A stretch of 60,583 bases of DNA from Entophlyctis helioformis (GCA_025526915.1 JAHLKH010000172.1:1-60583), one strand, 5' to 3'; positions 10,560-22,201 are shown, counted from the stretch's first letter. Numbers and translations: made by a program. Notes: generated by a model from the sequence alone, not told the origin.

Positions 10560-11540
10560 TCAGATGCCGGCGCAGGGTGCTCTATGGGGAAAACACAGAA
10601 TTGCCTGCCCCTCGTCAAACACAGAATCGCATAGAGATATCCATCGGCCATGGATACGGGACGTTGACATGGCCTTGAGGAACGCGGTGCGTAGCGCGTC
10701 GAGCTCCTTGGAGGCGGGCAGGATGGGTCCAGAGACGACAGGGACAGAGACGGTGGTCGGTGTGCGAGGAATCTCGTCGATCTCGACGCCCGAGTCGACC
10801 TTGTCGACCTTGTCCAAGGGCGGGACTGGGCGATCAGCGAGAGCCGCCTTGGCCGCCGCGAGCTCTTCGGCGAGCCTGGCTTGACAGGCGGCTGCGGCCT
10901 TGATCTCCGAGGCATGGCGGCCCTTGACGGTCGCAATCTTGGCCTCGGCCGATGCGAGGCTGCTTGTGGCCTGGTTGTACTTGACCGTCAGCTCCGTGAT
11001 GCCCTTGGCGAGGGCGGCGGCGGCTGTGCGAGCACTCTTGACCTCGACTTCCTTGTCGGCCAGGGCGAAGGCAGCGTGCCCGAGTGCCGCATTGAGGCAG
11101 GCGATGGCCTCGAGGGATGCCGTCGAATCGACCTCGACGGTCTTGGTGATGACCTTCTCAACGATCGTAGGCTTGCGGGCCTCGAGAACAGCGATCCGAG
11201 CGTGGAGGGCGGCGATTGTGGCCGCATCCTCGGCCTCCTTGGCCATGGCCGTCTTGACGACGGCGCGGTTGACGTACAGTGTCTGAGCGAGCTGTTCCTC
11301 GAGCTCCTTGATACGGTTCTATAGCACAAGAGAGGCAGACAGAGAGTGGACACACAAGGAATGGACAGCGTCAGTTCAGAGTCATGGCAGCCGTCAGTCG
11401 ATGGAATGCATTGCGTGAGATGCCACAGACAAGCGATCCAAAGGTGATCCACAATGCGCCAGTCGACCCATCACAGCAAGACACGGTCACAGCAGCAGAC
11501 GGTGCCAGTCCTGGATGCGCACCTCGTTGTTGGATGTCAT
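10560..11540 (-). CDS. Coiled-coil protein, copy 1 (C-terminus replaced)
   Basis: Model: a short first coding exon at 11540-11523 (MTSNNE), an intron at 11522-11319 with donor GTGCGC, a CTGAC branch site and acceptor CTATAG, then one exon to the stop at 10560; about 258 residues. The intron is in phase 0 on both sides. The chain is almost wholly heptad-like (NRIKELEEQLAQTL, then long Ala/Glu/Lys helices), then a Thr/Pro/Val linker and a short helix. An untranslated first exon is likely: both copies keep a TATA-like box near 12325 and a GTAAGC donor at 12212. Compared with copy 2, the last part of the protein is different, because the duplication ends at about 10669 and the frame runs into unrelated sequence. 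No known family recognised. Confidence 0.5.
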
Positions 11541-12787
11541 TGTTGAGAGCGAGTGTTGTTGCGTTGTTGCGATGCAGAGTGCTGGACGCGCGAGGGCATG
11601 GGAGAGCGGCGCGTCAGTGTTTGTGGGCGATCGCTGGATGCAGTGGAGAGTCGCGGATGATGAGAGGGAGACGGCGTGGCAGGAGAGATGCTGCTCGAGT
11701 GTCGGTCTGCGTGGCCATCGATGATGCTCGTGGATGCAGACGGCGCCAACGGGTCAGGAGCACGGCAGACAGCGACAGACAGACAGCGACAGGCAGACAG
11801 CGACAGGCAAGGCAAGGGATGCGGGGGACAGAGAAAGGGAAAGAGATGTGCGCGTCGTGGGATGTGCCAGGCGAGATCGCGCTCGGCGGTCGGTGCTTGC
11901 AGACAGCCGCCCATCACGGCAGCCGCACAGTCCGCACAGTCCGCACAGCCCGCACGAACTGCTCGCGATGCTGCCGAGCCACCAGCCAGATCCAACGCCA
12001 ATGCGACAAGAAGGCAGCAAGAGGGAATCAACAAACGGCATCTGCATGCGATTGGGATGTGGGAACAGGCAAAGGGTCGATGGCAAGAGAGAGCGAGAGA
12101 GACAGAGACAGCGCGAGCGATGGAAGGCAAAATGACCATGGCAAGAGGCAAGGGGACATGTGCGTGCTGGCGAGACAAGAGCGACTGCCTGGCAGGCAGC
12201 GTGCGTGCTTACTTTGATGCGGTCTGGGTCCTGCTTTCGTCTTGGTCGTTGTGCGAGAGCGAGAGCGATTGCTGCTTGTCAAGATGCGAGAACTGGGGGC
12301 AAGAGGCTCGATGCCAGTCGTCATTTTATAGTCGCAGGGCATTGCAGGCGGCGCAAGCTGAGAGGAGCATGATCGCGTCTGGATGGCGATGCGAATGACG
12401 TCTACATCACCGTTTTGCCAATGGGGTTCTGGGATGCTCCTGCGATGGACAGACGCGGCACGGCACGGCAATGGCACTGTGCTCTGTGTGTCGGACAGCG
12501 GACAGAGAGTGGCCGGCAGCAAGAGCTCCAAGGCACGATGTAGGGCAAGCTGCCGCGATGATGGCCGGCTCCTGTCATCTTCATTCCTTCAATGAAGCTG
12601 CACATTATCGCAGACGAGGTTCAGCATTGCAGCACTCTTGAAATGACGAGCAGGGATGCAAGGATGGCATGCCATTCGAACTGGCTCTCGCTTGACTGGT
12701 ACAAGTGTGCCATGATCGATCTGTGTATGATATGTATTCAATGCTCAACTCATCATGGCGGGATATCCAGATCCCTGATCCAAACAA
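10669..12787. repeat. Segmental direct duplication, copy 1
   Basis: About 2.1 kb that matches 17737-19820 in the same orientation, with scattered substitutions and many 1-3 nt indels. It spans most of the coiled-coil gene and its whole upstream region. Its right edge lies 11 bp from the stop of the neighbouring ankyrin-like gene. Confidence 0.9.
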
Positions 12788-12797
12788 AGCGCAGCCG
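11586..12797. other. Upstream region of the coiled-coil gene, no further gene seen
   Basis: Open frames here are on both strands, are not conserved in frame between the two duplicate copies, and consist of low-complexity residues. It holds the probable untranslated exon and promoter of the coiled-coil gene (minus strand) and the 3' flank of the ankyrin-like gene. No other gene can be supported. Confidence 0.5.
12323..12332 (-). promoter_or_regulatory. TATA-like box conserved in both duplicate copies
   Basis: On the minus strand the sequence reads CTATAAAATGACG, and the same string is kept at about 19359-19368 in copy 2. It lies about 110 nt upstream of a conserved GTAAGC splice donor, fitting a promoter for an untranslated first exon of the coiled-coil gene. 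Confidence 0.3.
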
Positions 12798-15700
12798 TCA
12801 CTCGTCTTCCTCCTCCTCGTGACCGTTGTTCTCGTCATCATCGTCGTGTGCTGCATCGTCCACATGCTCATCGGCGTATTCATCCTCGTCTTCATGGCCA
12901 CCGACCGGTGCCTGGCCAAGAGACGCGGACGAACCGTGTGCTTGCTCATTGAGCGAGGTGGCCGAGGTGGCCGAAAAGGTGGCGCTCGTGTCGGTCATGC
13001 GACGACGGATGTTGCGCAGCTCAGCACGACGGGCTGCCTGTGCTGCCTCGGCCTCGTGATCAAGCACATCGTCGTCATCGTCATCGCGGTCCGGGTTGGG
13101 CGATGCGGACCGTGTCATGTCTTCAAGAACAGCAGGAGTGTGCTTGCTGTTGCTGCGCTCGACGCTGGCGTGTTTGTCTGCCGCCGAGATACCAGCAGAT
13201 GTCGCCACCAGTCGCTCAAAGTCGGCGTCGCTCACGAGCAGTGGCACAAACATGTCGCGACGCCGGGTTGTCTCGTCGACCAGGAAGTGGAACACGTCGT
13301 AGTTGCGATACAGCTGTGCAATCTCAATCGCCGTCATGGCTGCATCGCCGCTGAACGACTTGGGCACAAAGAAGTTGAACCGCACGGTCGCAGTGTCGTC
13401 GGCATAGCCTGTGGCGACATAGTCGGCGAGGTGTGCAATCAGAGCCGTGAGCTCGGCGCGGATGTCCGACAGGTTGCCCCAGCGAGCCGCGGCTTGGAAC
13501 GGCGGCAGCGACTCGAGACTCTTGAAGTCGGGGTACTGGTCGTGGAACTCGGGAAGCGGCGCCGAGATGAGCGAGATGGCACGGTCGATCATGTCGTCGC
13601 GGAACTCGAACAGACGCAGGAGCACGCGGACGCCGACCTCGGTGGCCAGCCATCTGAACTTGGGCTTCTTGGATGCAGCCATGGCCGGATGCTTGCTGTC
13701 CATGAAAAAGGCGTTGGCTGCCGCAACGGCCACTGTGGACTGTGCAACGTCTGCGCGGTCGACCTGCTCGCGGAGGACGGGGATGATGGTCGATCCGTTG
13801 ACGGTGAAGCGAGACGCCTGCATCCTGGACGCATCGACCAGCTGCGAGCGGTTGAGCACGAGCCAAAAGTACGTGCGGTGCGTCTTCTTGGTGGCGACGT
13901 ATGCACGGATGGCCTCGAGCTGTGCGTCTGCCGAGTGCATCGGCGACACGGCTGGCTCGAGACCGCCGACGGTGCGTCGGACATCGCCAGACGCCGTGAC
14001 AAACAGCGTCGAGTTTTGCGTCTGCTTGCCCGTGATGCGCTGGAAGTTGTGCTTGAGGCCAGCAGCAGTCGACACGGCCTTGAGGTTGAAGATGGGGCCG
14101 TGGCCGTTGATGGCCGCTGCCTTGGCGTCGTCCACAAGCACTCGTGTCTTGTCGTTGATGGCCGTGACGCGCAGGGCAAACGCGCCATACACGTCAAACT
14201 TGGTCGACGACAGCGGCTCGGACGGGCCGTGCACGATCTTGTTGACGACTGCCTTGGCGGCCGTCTCGAGCTGCAGGCGGTAGTGCGACGCAAGCACCTG
14301 GCGGATCTCTGTGCTGAACGTGGACACAAGCACGCGCACCTCGTTCTCGCGCCAGTCCTCGAGAAGAGCGCGGAAGAGAGCGAGCTCGGCGCTCGTCTCG
14401 CCAGTGAGCACGGGCTTGTCAAACGATGCGACAGGCTCCTCAGACGCATCGGGAACCGAGAACAGACGCACAAAGTCGACGTTGCCAAAGTGGCGCGCAA
14501 TCTCGACAGGCGTCTGCAGGCCGAGCTTGTCGCTGATCTTGCTGCGCAGGAGCCACGAGTACTGCAGCACCTTGTCCGACTTGCGCATGGGACTGCGGAG
14601 ATACTGGCTGAAGATGGGCGGGAAGTCAAGAAGGTGGTCGAGGAACTCTGGCTTGGTGGCGGCATAGTGCAGCGGCTTGGTGGCAATCTCGCGCATGATG
14701 TCGACGTCCGACAGATGCTGGCATCACGAGCATGGACGGGCGATGTGAGAGCGATGCGAGTGAAGCGTGCATCAAGAGTTGGACCAGACGCAGATGCAGA
14801 CAAGAATGTCAGCCCAACCACAACAGAGCGGCAGCAAGACACGAGCAGCCAGGATGCGCATAGCACGCACCAGTGGGAAGATGCCCGAGCCACGACCGTC
14901 ATTGATCGCCTCGATGAACAGCTCGCCGAGCGTGTCGGACCATTCCTTGAGCTCCAGCTCGAGACGGAACGCCTGCTCAGCCTTGAGCTTCTGCTCGTTC
15001 TCGGCAATGTCTCGGACCAGCCTCTGCTGCTTGACGAGCAGGTTGATGTTGCCCTGCCGCAGCATACCCTGCATGATGCGCAGACCGACACGCTCCTTCT
15101 CGAGCTTGGTCTTGATCTGCACAAGTCTCTGGTTCTCCTCGTCAAGCTCCTTGGCTTCGTTCTTGAGCGTGAGGTTGACCATCTCGAGATTGCTGCGCTG
15201 CATCTCGAGGTCGTGAGTGATGAGGAGCAGCTCGTCCTTCTGGCTCTTGTACTGCTGCAGCTCGCCCTGCAGGATGAGACGCGTCTGCTCAGTGACATCG
15301 CGGATGCGCATGGCGGTCTCGTCGATCTTCTTGGTGGTGACATCAATCGATTCGACTCTGCCGACGACGGCATTCGTATGGATGGATGGATGGATGGTTG
15401 CAGAGTGGCAGTGCGAATGCAGAGTGGCAGTGCGAGAGAGCGATGGCAGGATGGCAGTCAGTGACCAGCAGCGGCACGCAGCCTGGATGGCATGAGTGGC
15501 AGCAAGACCCACTTGATGGCGACTCGGAACTGCACACGGTCCTTGATGCGGCTGCGGATCGTCTCCATGCGCGCACGAGGGCCGGCGGCGTTTGGCTGCA
15601 TGCCGCGGAACGTGCGCCAGAAGCGCGTCGGTCCCTTGAGCTTGTCCCAGTCTCGAAGTGCCTGGTGCACGTTTTCGATCTCGTTGCTGTACTGGCGCAT

Positions 15701-16468
15701 CAGATCCTCGAGGATCTCGGCCAGGTTGTGGCGTGCCGAGGCAACCGAGACGTGCTGACTCTCGGCCGGCTTGGCTTGCAGCGACACTCGCTTGGCGTTG
15801 CGAGCAAGAGTCTCTTGGATGACAGACGACGGAGTTGCTTGATCGTCGAGGACATCGACAGGCTCGCCGTTGGCAGACGGACGGGCAGCGGCGGCAGCAT
15901 CTTGATCGGCCGGTGGCTCGACGGCATCCATGATGGCGGCCGCAGACGCCACGGCAGCAGCATCGATGAGTCGCGACGAGCGCACGCTGCGCTTGTGGCT
16001 GTTGGTGAACTCGGCCTCGACCTCTTGCAGCAGTCGGAAGAACTCGCGAGTGTCTTCGATGACTGCGAGGTGATCGGGCGTCACATGCGTCGACTTGACC
16101 AGCGTGGTGAACAGCGAGCCGAGAGCGGTGCAGACGAGGCCGACGCCGGGAACGGGCAGGAAGCTGAAGATGGCGGTGACGACCTGCGACGACTTGGCAA
16201 TGATGGCGGGATCGAGGCCGGTGCCGTTGATGACCCAGTCCTGCAGGTGCTCAATGGCCTCCTTCGCACCTGGCGTGCTGGCGAGACTGGCCATGAGCTT
16301 GGTCAGGTACGCAGGCGTGATGAACGACTTGACCTGGCCGTCAAAGAAGCTGGCGACCTTGCGCTTGAGGGCGTCGCTGGATGTGTTGAGCTCGGCGACC
16401 TCGTCCTGGCTGAACTGGGTGACATCGGTGACGAGCTCGTCCTGCGGGAAGGCGTCGGTGCCTGGCAT
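12798..16468 (-). CDS. Large helical, coiled-coil and ankyrin-like protein, 3 exons
   Basis: Exons 16468-15513, 15357-14871 and 14717-12798 join in phase through donors GTGGGT and GTGCGT to give about 1,120 residues. The N-terminal 320 residues are helical, with a Gly/Val-rich hydrophobic stretch near residues 98-123 (IFSFLPVPGVGLVCTALGSL) that could be a buried core or a membrane-active helix. Exon 2 is a continuous coiled coil (residues about 320-480). Exon 3 holds ankyrin-like helices: KPLHYAATK, TPVEIARHFGNVDFVRLF and TAIEIAQLYRNYDVFHFLV. The tail is very acidic (DDDDDDV, EEEEDE). The layout recalls multi-domain signalling or NLR-like fungal proteins, but no NTPase domain is present and I cannot name a family. 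Confidence 0.7.
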
Positions 16469-17509
16469 GATCTGCTGCTGCGAGGGTTCAGAATGTGGCT
16501 GAACGGGCGCATCAGCCGGTTTATCCCTTGGCAACGCAGCGGCAAGGAGCAGCCACGAGGCAAGAGCAGGAGGCGCAGCGCACGCACTGACCTGGAGGAT
16601 GGTGCACAGCAAAGGCGACGAGTGCTGGATGGGGAGGCGAGCGGCGTCAAGGATGCTCGACGACGGACAAGCGGCAGATGGGGCGGCTTCGTCAGCGGCA
16701 GGTCTTCTTTTTTATGGCTGTTGTGGCCGTGACGACATCGGATCGGTGCACAAATTCTCACTCGACTCGAGCGACGATGTGGCTGTGTCGCAAGATATGG
16801 AACATCGTCGCCATCGACGACTCGGGCCGGCGACGACTGCCGACGAGCTTTGCATGGCGAGCGAGTGAGCGCCAGCACTGCCCGGTCTGATAGGCGCTCG
16901 GCTGGTGCAGCTGCGGTGAACGTCATCAGAGTCACAACGAAGCGGACGGCTTCAAACAGCTGTCAGAGACCCGTGTCACATGGATGGCCAAGGAAAGATG
17001 CAGCTCGCTTGGCCGGGATCTGTTGGCTGGAAGGGGGCGACCGAGGCACCAGAGGGCGAGCGAGTGAGCGTGCCAGCCAAGACAGCAGCGGCTTGTTGCT
17101 GTTGAGCATCTGTGGAACGGCCGATGTTGCCACGATCCTGCGACACCACGCCTTGAACAGCGACCGCAGCACTCCTCGCGAATCTCTGGCGGCTCGACTG
17201 TCCAACACAGCAGCCACCAGCACGGCCGACTGCACAGACGCATCTGCACGAGCGAGATCAGCCACTCGACACGGCCGTTGCGGTTGCGGTTGCTGCATGG
17301 TGCTGTCATGCAGTCTGTGGATGCAAGCCACAAGGGAGCCACTCGCCAACGGCAGAATGAAGCAGTGGCTGCAGGAACACAATCGGTTCATTGTACAGTG
17401 ACGGCAGAGAGAGTGATGCTGGCAGGAAGTGGAGCGATCGGTTGGCTGCTCTTGTTGCTCTGCTTCGTGGTGGTGGTGGATGGGGCGAGGAGCGCAGAGA
17501 GACACTCGC
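16469..17509. other. Intergenic region, no gene seen
   Basis: Lies between the start of the ankyrin-like gene and the end of coiled-coil copy 2. Frames here are short with no recognisable domain. A run of T at about 16708-16713 (minus strand CCATAAAAAAG) is a possible promoter element of the ankyrin-like gene. Confidence 0.4.
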
Positions 17510-18584
17510 CTAGACCGAGGCAGGAAGGCGTGACTTGAGAGTCAGGATCAATCCCTTGGCGATGCCCAGTGCGCGATTGGCTTCTGCGAGCTCCTGCGTG
17601 AGCGTGGCCTCGGTGTCGCTCGCGGTGGTTGTTGTGGTTGATGCCGTGGTCGTAGTTGTTGTGGTGGTGGAACAGAAACCGTCGATGAGAGCACTTGCAA
17701 GAGCGTCGTGGCAAATGGCCTTGTCAGCCTTGCTTGTGGCCGTGAGGAACGCGGTGCGGAGCGCGTCGAGCTCCTTGGAGGCGGGCAGGACAGGTCCAGA
17801 GACGACAGGGACAGAGACGGTGGTCGGCGTGCTGGGGTATCGCCGATCTCGATGCCGAATCGACCTTGTCGACGGCCAGGCTGGGCGAATCGGAGGGCCG
17901 CCTTGGCCGCCTCGAGCTCGTTGCCAGCTGGCTTGACTGGCGATGGCGGCCTTGATCTCGGCGGCGTGGCGGCCCTTGAGGGTCGCATCTTGGCCTCGGC
18001 CGATGCGAGGCTGCTGCTGGCCTGGTTGAACTTGGCCGTCAAGTTGGTGATGCCCTGGCGAGGGCGGCGGCGGCGATCGGGCATCCTTGATCTCGACTTC
18101 CTTGTCGACCAAGCGGACGCGGCGTGCCGAGTGCCGCATTGAGACCGGCGATGGCCTCGAGGGACGCCGTCGAATCGACCTCGATGGTCTTGATGATGAT
18201 TTTCAACGATCGTAGGCTGACGTGCCTCGAGAGCGGCGATCCGAGCTGGAGGGCGGCGATCGTCGCCGCGTCCTCGGCCTCCTTGGCCATGGCCGTCTTG
18301 ACGATGGCGCGGTTGACATAAAGTGCTGAGCGAGCTGCTCTTCGAGCTGCTTGATACGGTTCTATAGCAAGAGAGAGAGGCAGACAGAGAGTGGACACAC
18401 AAGGAATGGACAGCGTCAGTTCAGAGTCACGGCAGCCGTCAGTCGATGGAATGCATTGCGTGAGATGCCACAGACAAGCGATCCAAGGTGATCCACAATG
18501 CGCCAGTCGACCCATCACAGCAAGACACGGTCACAGCAGCAGACGGTGCCAGTCCTGGATACGCACCTCGTTGTTGGATGTCAT
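17510..18584 (-). pseudogene. Coiled-coil protein, copy 2 (frame-damaged, original C-terminus kept)
   Basis: Second copy of the coiled-coil gene. The start codon (18584-18582), the GTGCGT donor and the CTATAG acceptor are still recognisable. Many single-base gaps in the main exon (for example about 17830-18250) shift the frame repeatedly, so no full-length product is possible as written. It retains what is probably the ancestral C-terminus, past the duplication edge: a Thr-rich stretch and a final helix (LTQELAEANRALGIAKG) ending at 17510. Copy 1 has the intact frame but lacks this tail. Confidence 0.7.
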
Positions 18585-19820
18585 TGTTGAGAGCGAGTGT
18601 TGTTGCGTTGTTGCGATGCAGAGTGCTGGACCGCGAGGGCATGGGAGAGCGGCGTGTCAGTGTTTGTGGGCGATCGCTGGATGCAGTGGAGAGTCGCGGT
18701 GATGAGGGGGAGACGGCGTGGCAGGAGTGATGCTGTCGAGTGTCGGTCTGCGCGGCCATCGATGATACTCGTGGATGCAGACGGCGCCAACGGGCCAGGA
18801 GCACGGCAGACAGCGACAGGCAGACAGCACAGGCAGACAGCGACAGCAAGGCAAGGGATGCGGGGGACAGAGAAAGGGAAAGATGCGCGCGTCGTGGGAT
18901 GTGCCAGGCGAGATCGCGCTCGGCGGTCGGTGCTTGCAGACAGCCGCCCGTCACGGCAGCCGCACAGCCCGCACGGTCCGCACAGCCCGCACGAACTGCT
19001 CGCGATGCTGCCGAGCCACCAGCCAGATCCAACGCCAATGCGACAAGAAGGCAGCAAGAGGGAATCAACAAACGGCATCTGCATGCGATTGGGATGTGGG
19101 AACAGGCAAAGGGCGATGGCAAGAGCAAGAGAGCAAGGAGAGAGCGAGACAGCCGGCGATGGAAGGCAAGATGACCATGGCAAGAGGCAAGGGGACATGT
19201 GCGTGCTGGCGAGACAAGAGCGGCTGCTGGCGTGCCATGTGCGTGCTTACTTTGTGCGGTCTAGGTCTGCTTTCGTCTTGGTCGTTGTGCGAGAGCGAGA
19301 GCGATTGCTGTTTGCCAAGATGCGAGAACTGGGGGCAAGGGGCTCGATGCCTGCCGTCATTTTATAGTCGCAGGGGATTGCAGGCGGCGCAAGCTGACAG
19401 AGCATGATCGCATCTGGATGGCGATGCGAATGACGTCTGCATCACCGTTTTGCCAATGGGGTTCTGGGATGCTCCTGCGATGGACAGACACGGCACGGCA
19501 ATGGCACTGTGCTCTGTGTGTCGGACAGCGGCGGACAGGACAGAGTGGGCCGGCAGCAAGAGCTCCAAGGCACAGTAGGGCAAGCTGCCGCGATGATGGC
19601 CGGCTCCTGTCATCTTCATTCCTTCAATGAAGCTGCACATTATCGCAGACGAGGTTCAGCATTGCAGCACTCTTGAAATGAAGAGCAGGGATGCAAGGAT
19701 GGCATGCCATTCGAACTGCTCTCGCTTGACTGGTACAAGTGTGCCATGATCGGTCTGTGTATGATATGTATTATTGCTCAACTCATCATGGCGGGATGTC
19801 CAGATCCCTGATCCCAACAA
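17737..19820. repeat. Segmental direct duplication, copy 2
   Basis: Matches 10669-12787 in direct orientation at about 7.05 kb distance. Copy 2 is about 35 bp shorter, through many small deletions. Right of it the sequence is unique and leads into the 3' end of the RASSF-like gene. Confidence 0.9.
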
Positions 19821-20000
19821 CCGGCCGCATCGTCCTCCTTGCTGTTTCTCCCACTTGTCAAAGAAATGCTCGTTCTGACATACGTCCAGTGAGACTCGCA
19901 TTGCTTGAGCATATGTGCAGGTGCTGGTTTATTACCAACGTTGCTGTTGTTGCTGCTGCCGTAACCGCCACGGATCTTGCGCAAGGTCTACAAGTTCGTG

Positions 20001-20653
20001 TCAAGAACGGCCACGCAGCTCCTGCAGCCTTGCCAACAAAGCCTCGCGTTGAGCGCTGTACCGCCGCCGGAGATCGTCGAGCTCGTTGGTCTCTTGCCTG
20101 TCGACTGCCTGCAGCCGCCTGTAGAGCCTGTCGAGAGGGAGGGACTGCACTGTTCTTGGCGCAGGGCAGCGAACGCCGACACCTCGTCGCCGTCGCGCGA
20201 CTTGATGCAGAATGTGTAGTTGGCGGCGGACGGCTGCAGCCGCCAGTTGGCGAGAATGACAAGCGGCAGCTCGTCTGGATCGAGTGCGCGGATGTACCGG
20301 CCTGTGCACAGCGCAAGGGCGATGGGCCGGCGGTTGTCAGCACACGCAGGCGGAGGCGCTCACGGCGGGGCCGTGCGTGGCCGTTGGGACGTACGCTGCA
20401 TGTCGTCGTTTGACTTTCTGCGGATGCCCTGCGGTGGCTGCGGCGGCCGCACCAGCTCGGTCTCGTACAGGGCAAACGGCGCCTGCTGCGACGGGGCAGA
20501 CGGGGCAGGCGGCTGCGACCTGCGGGCCCGCTCGAGCGCGGCGTCGACAACGTCGCTGGCCCGGGTCCACGGCGTGAGCGCCACGTCGACGGGCACGGCG
20601 CGGGCAGTGGCCGACACGCCGTCGAGCAGCACTTGCACGGCGATCGTGTGCAT
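20001..20653 (-). CDS. RASSF-like protein (RA domain plus SARAH domain), frame break between them
   Basis: Exon 1 is 20653-20395. The intron 20394-20302 has donor GTACGT, a CTGAC branch and a CACAG acceptor. Exon 2 starts at 20301. Joined, they give an RA (Ras-association) ubiquitin-like fold: IAVQVLLDGVSATARAVPVD, SDVVDAALERA, FALYETELV, YIRALDPDELPLVILANW, YTFCIKSRDGDEV. In the next frame follows PLDRLYRRLQAVDRQETNEL then DDLRRRYSAQREALLARL, which matches the spacing of a SARAH helix of RASSF/Nore proteins. The two parts are separated by a one-base frame change near 20150-20165, or less likely by a 41-nt intron starting GTGTCG. RASSF proteins link Ras-type GTPases to Hippo-type kinases. Confidence 0.6.
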
Positions 20654-20675
20654 GCGGGAAAGCGCTTGCCCGGTT

Positions 20676-20783
20676 GGAATCGCTGTGATTGGTCAATCCT
20701 GGTGGAATCGCTGTGATTGGTCGATCCTGGTGGAATCGCTGTGATTGGTCGATCCTGGTGGAATCGCTGTGATTGGTCGATCT
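20676..20783. repeat. Four 28-bp repeats, each with a CCAAT box
   Basis: Units start at 20676, 20704, 20732 and 20760 (the last is partial). Each carries GATTGGTC, so CCAAT faces the RASSF-like gene on the minus strand. They begin only 23 bp upstream of its ATG. A small plus-strand reading frame starts at 20816, so the array may be a shared, divergent promoter. Confidence 0.85.
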
Positions 20784-20815
20784 AGAGAGCCCTTGCGCGG
20801 TGCTGACACTGCGCG

Positions 20816-21061
20816 ATGCGAGCACAACAGCAACTCGCCATGCCAGATCCAGACGCTGCTGCACTTGCCGCCCAACTGCACACAAGCAACAACGAGTCCA
20901 ACGACAGCGACGACAGCAACGCAGGCGACAGCACGGATATGGGACAGCACTCGCTTGGACGAGTCCTTCAGGGGGAGACGGCGAGGCTCACTGCTCAAGG
21001 TGGCATGCAGCAGGCCATGCAGCAGGCCATCCAGCAGAGCAGCGTGGTCGTGGCCGTCTGA
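20816..21061 (+). CDS. Small hypothetical protein, 81 residues
   Basis: Starts MRAQQQLAMPDPDAAALAAQ, continues with an Asn/Asp/Ser-rich stretch, then a Gln/Met-rich helix (GMQQAMQQAIQQ) and a hydrophobic end. It lies just right of the CCAAT repeats, pointing away from the RASSF-like gene. Composition is protein-like but no family is recognised. It might be the first exon of a longer gene, since GTATGC follows the stop closely. Confidence 0.3.
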   Translation: MRAQQQLAMPDPDAAALAAQLHTSNNESNDSDDSNAGDSTDMGQHSLGRVLQGETARLTAQGGMQQAMQQAIQQSSVVVAV

Positions 21062-22201
21062 GAGGTATGCCCAACAAGGCGGGGGGACAGAAGGCAGGCT
21101 GCAGACAGGCAAGCGGTGCGTTGACTCGCTGTCTGTCCAGGCATGCTCCATTGCCCATCGACGACGATGGCACAGCAGTCTGACGGCCGTGTCTGTGTGG
21201 GCTTGGCACTGACTGCGTGCATGTCTGATGGCTCCAAACAGCAACAAGAGACGTTGGCAAGACGGCCGTGAACAGGGCGATCTGGTTGTTGTTCAAGAGG
21301 ACAGCGAGAGCGTTGGCATCGCATGACCAAGCTGCCTGGTGCTTTCCGACTGCGACATGGGATGCAGCAGCAGCAGATGAGCAGCCACTGAGACGTGCTC
21401 AATGGACTGATCCTTGGAGTTGGCTGCAGGAACTGCTTGCTGGATAGCTGGATTGGCATGCCGACTTGGATGCCAAACTCGACAGTCGCAGCGCACTCGA
21501 CGAGCAGCACACTCGGCGACACTGATCCAGACGAGATTGGTGAGGAGGACGCGAGTGCTGGCAGGCGTGTCTGGCCACATTGCACTTGGTGCGATGGCAT
21601 CTTGGATGCGATCCACTGAGCAGCAACTGGAGTGGCCAGACAGACCAAGCACTCTCCATTCATTCAACAACCACAACATGATGATGATGATGGCGATGGT
21701 CCTGACGATCCCAGTCTTGCATGCACTGTGTTGTTGACAAGGACAATCCAGAGCAGAGGGGCGATGCAGGCAGTGCGCCAACGGCCAACCTGTCCATGGA
21801 CCAGCTGGCCAGTCAGGCCAACACCAACTGCATCGCACTGGGTCACAATGAAGACGCATATCAGGACGATGATGGATGCAGTGGGACATTGACTGAGAAG
21901 ATGCACTCGGAGAGAGGCTCGCTGCAATTCAGCTCATGACACGCAAAGTGATGCTGCACAGTGCATGTCAAGCTGCGCACTGAGTGGCATCACATCAATG
22001 ACTGTGCCAGCAACACACGACTGCATCTTGAACGCCTGGCTGCTGGTAATCGCTGCTCCCTTGATGGCTGTTTGGCAGTGGGCGGCGAGTGCCTGGATGC
22101 TCGCTCTCTATCGACTCGCTCTCTGTTTTCATGCAATGAAAGTTCAACTCCGCCAGACGCTCCGATTCTTTTCTCGTAAACGCAGATACAGACGCAGCAG
22201 C
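21062..22201. other. Region upstream of the XPG-Fanzor gene, no gene seen
   Basis: Only short overlapping frames on both strands. The left end of the mobile element carrying the XPG-Fanzor gene should lie somewhere here or further left. The other copy is truncated, so the window gives no second left end to compare. Confidence 0.4.

Noticed and set aside
12705..15464. 919-codon plus-strand open frame
   Set aside because: Antisense to the well-supported ankyrin-like gene and crosses its introns; no domain.
20676..20783. Regular 28-bp repeats resembling a CRISPR array
   Set aside because: Units are adjacent with no unique spacers, and the genome is eukaryotic.
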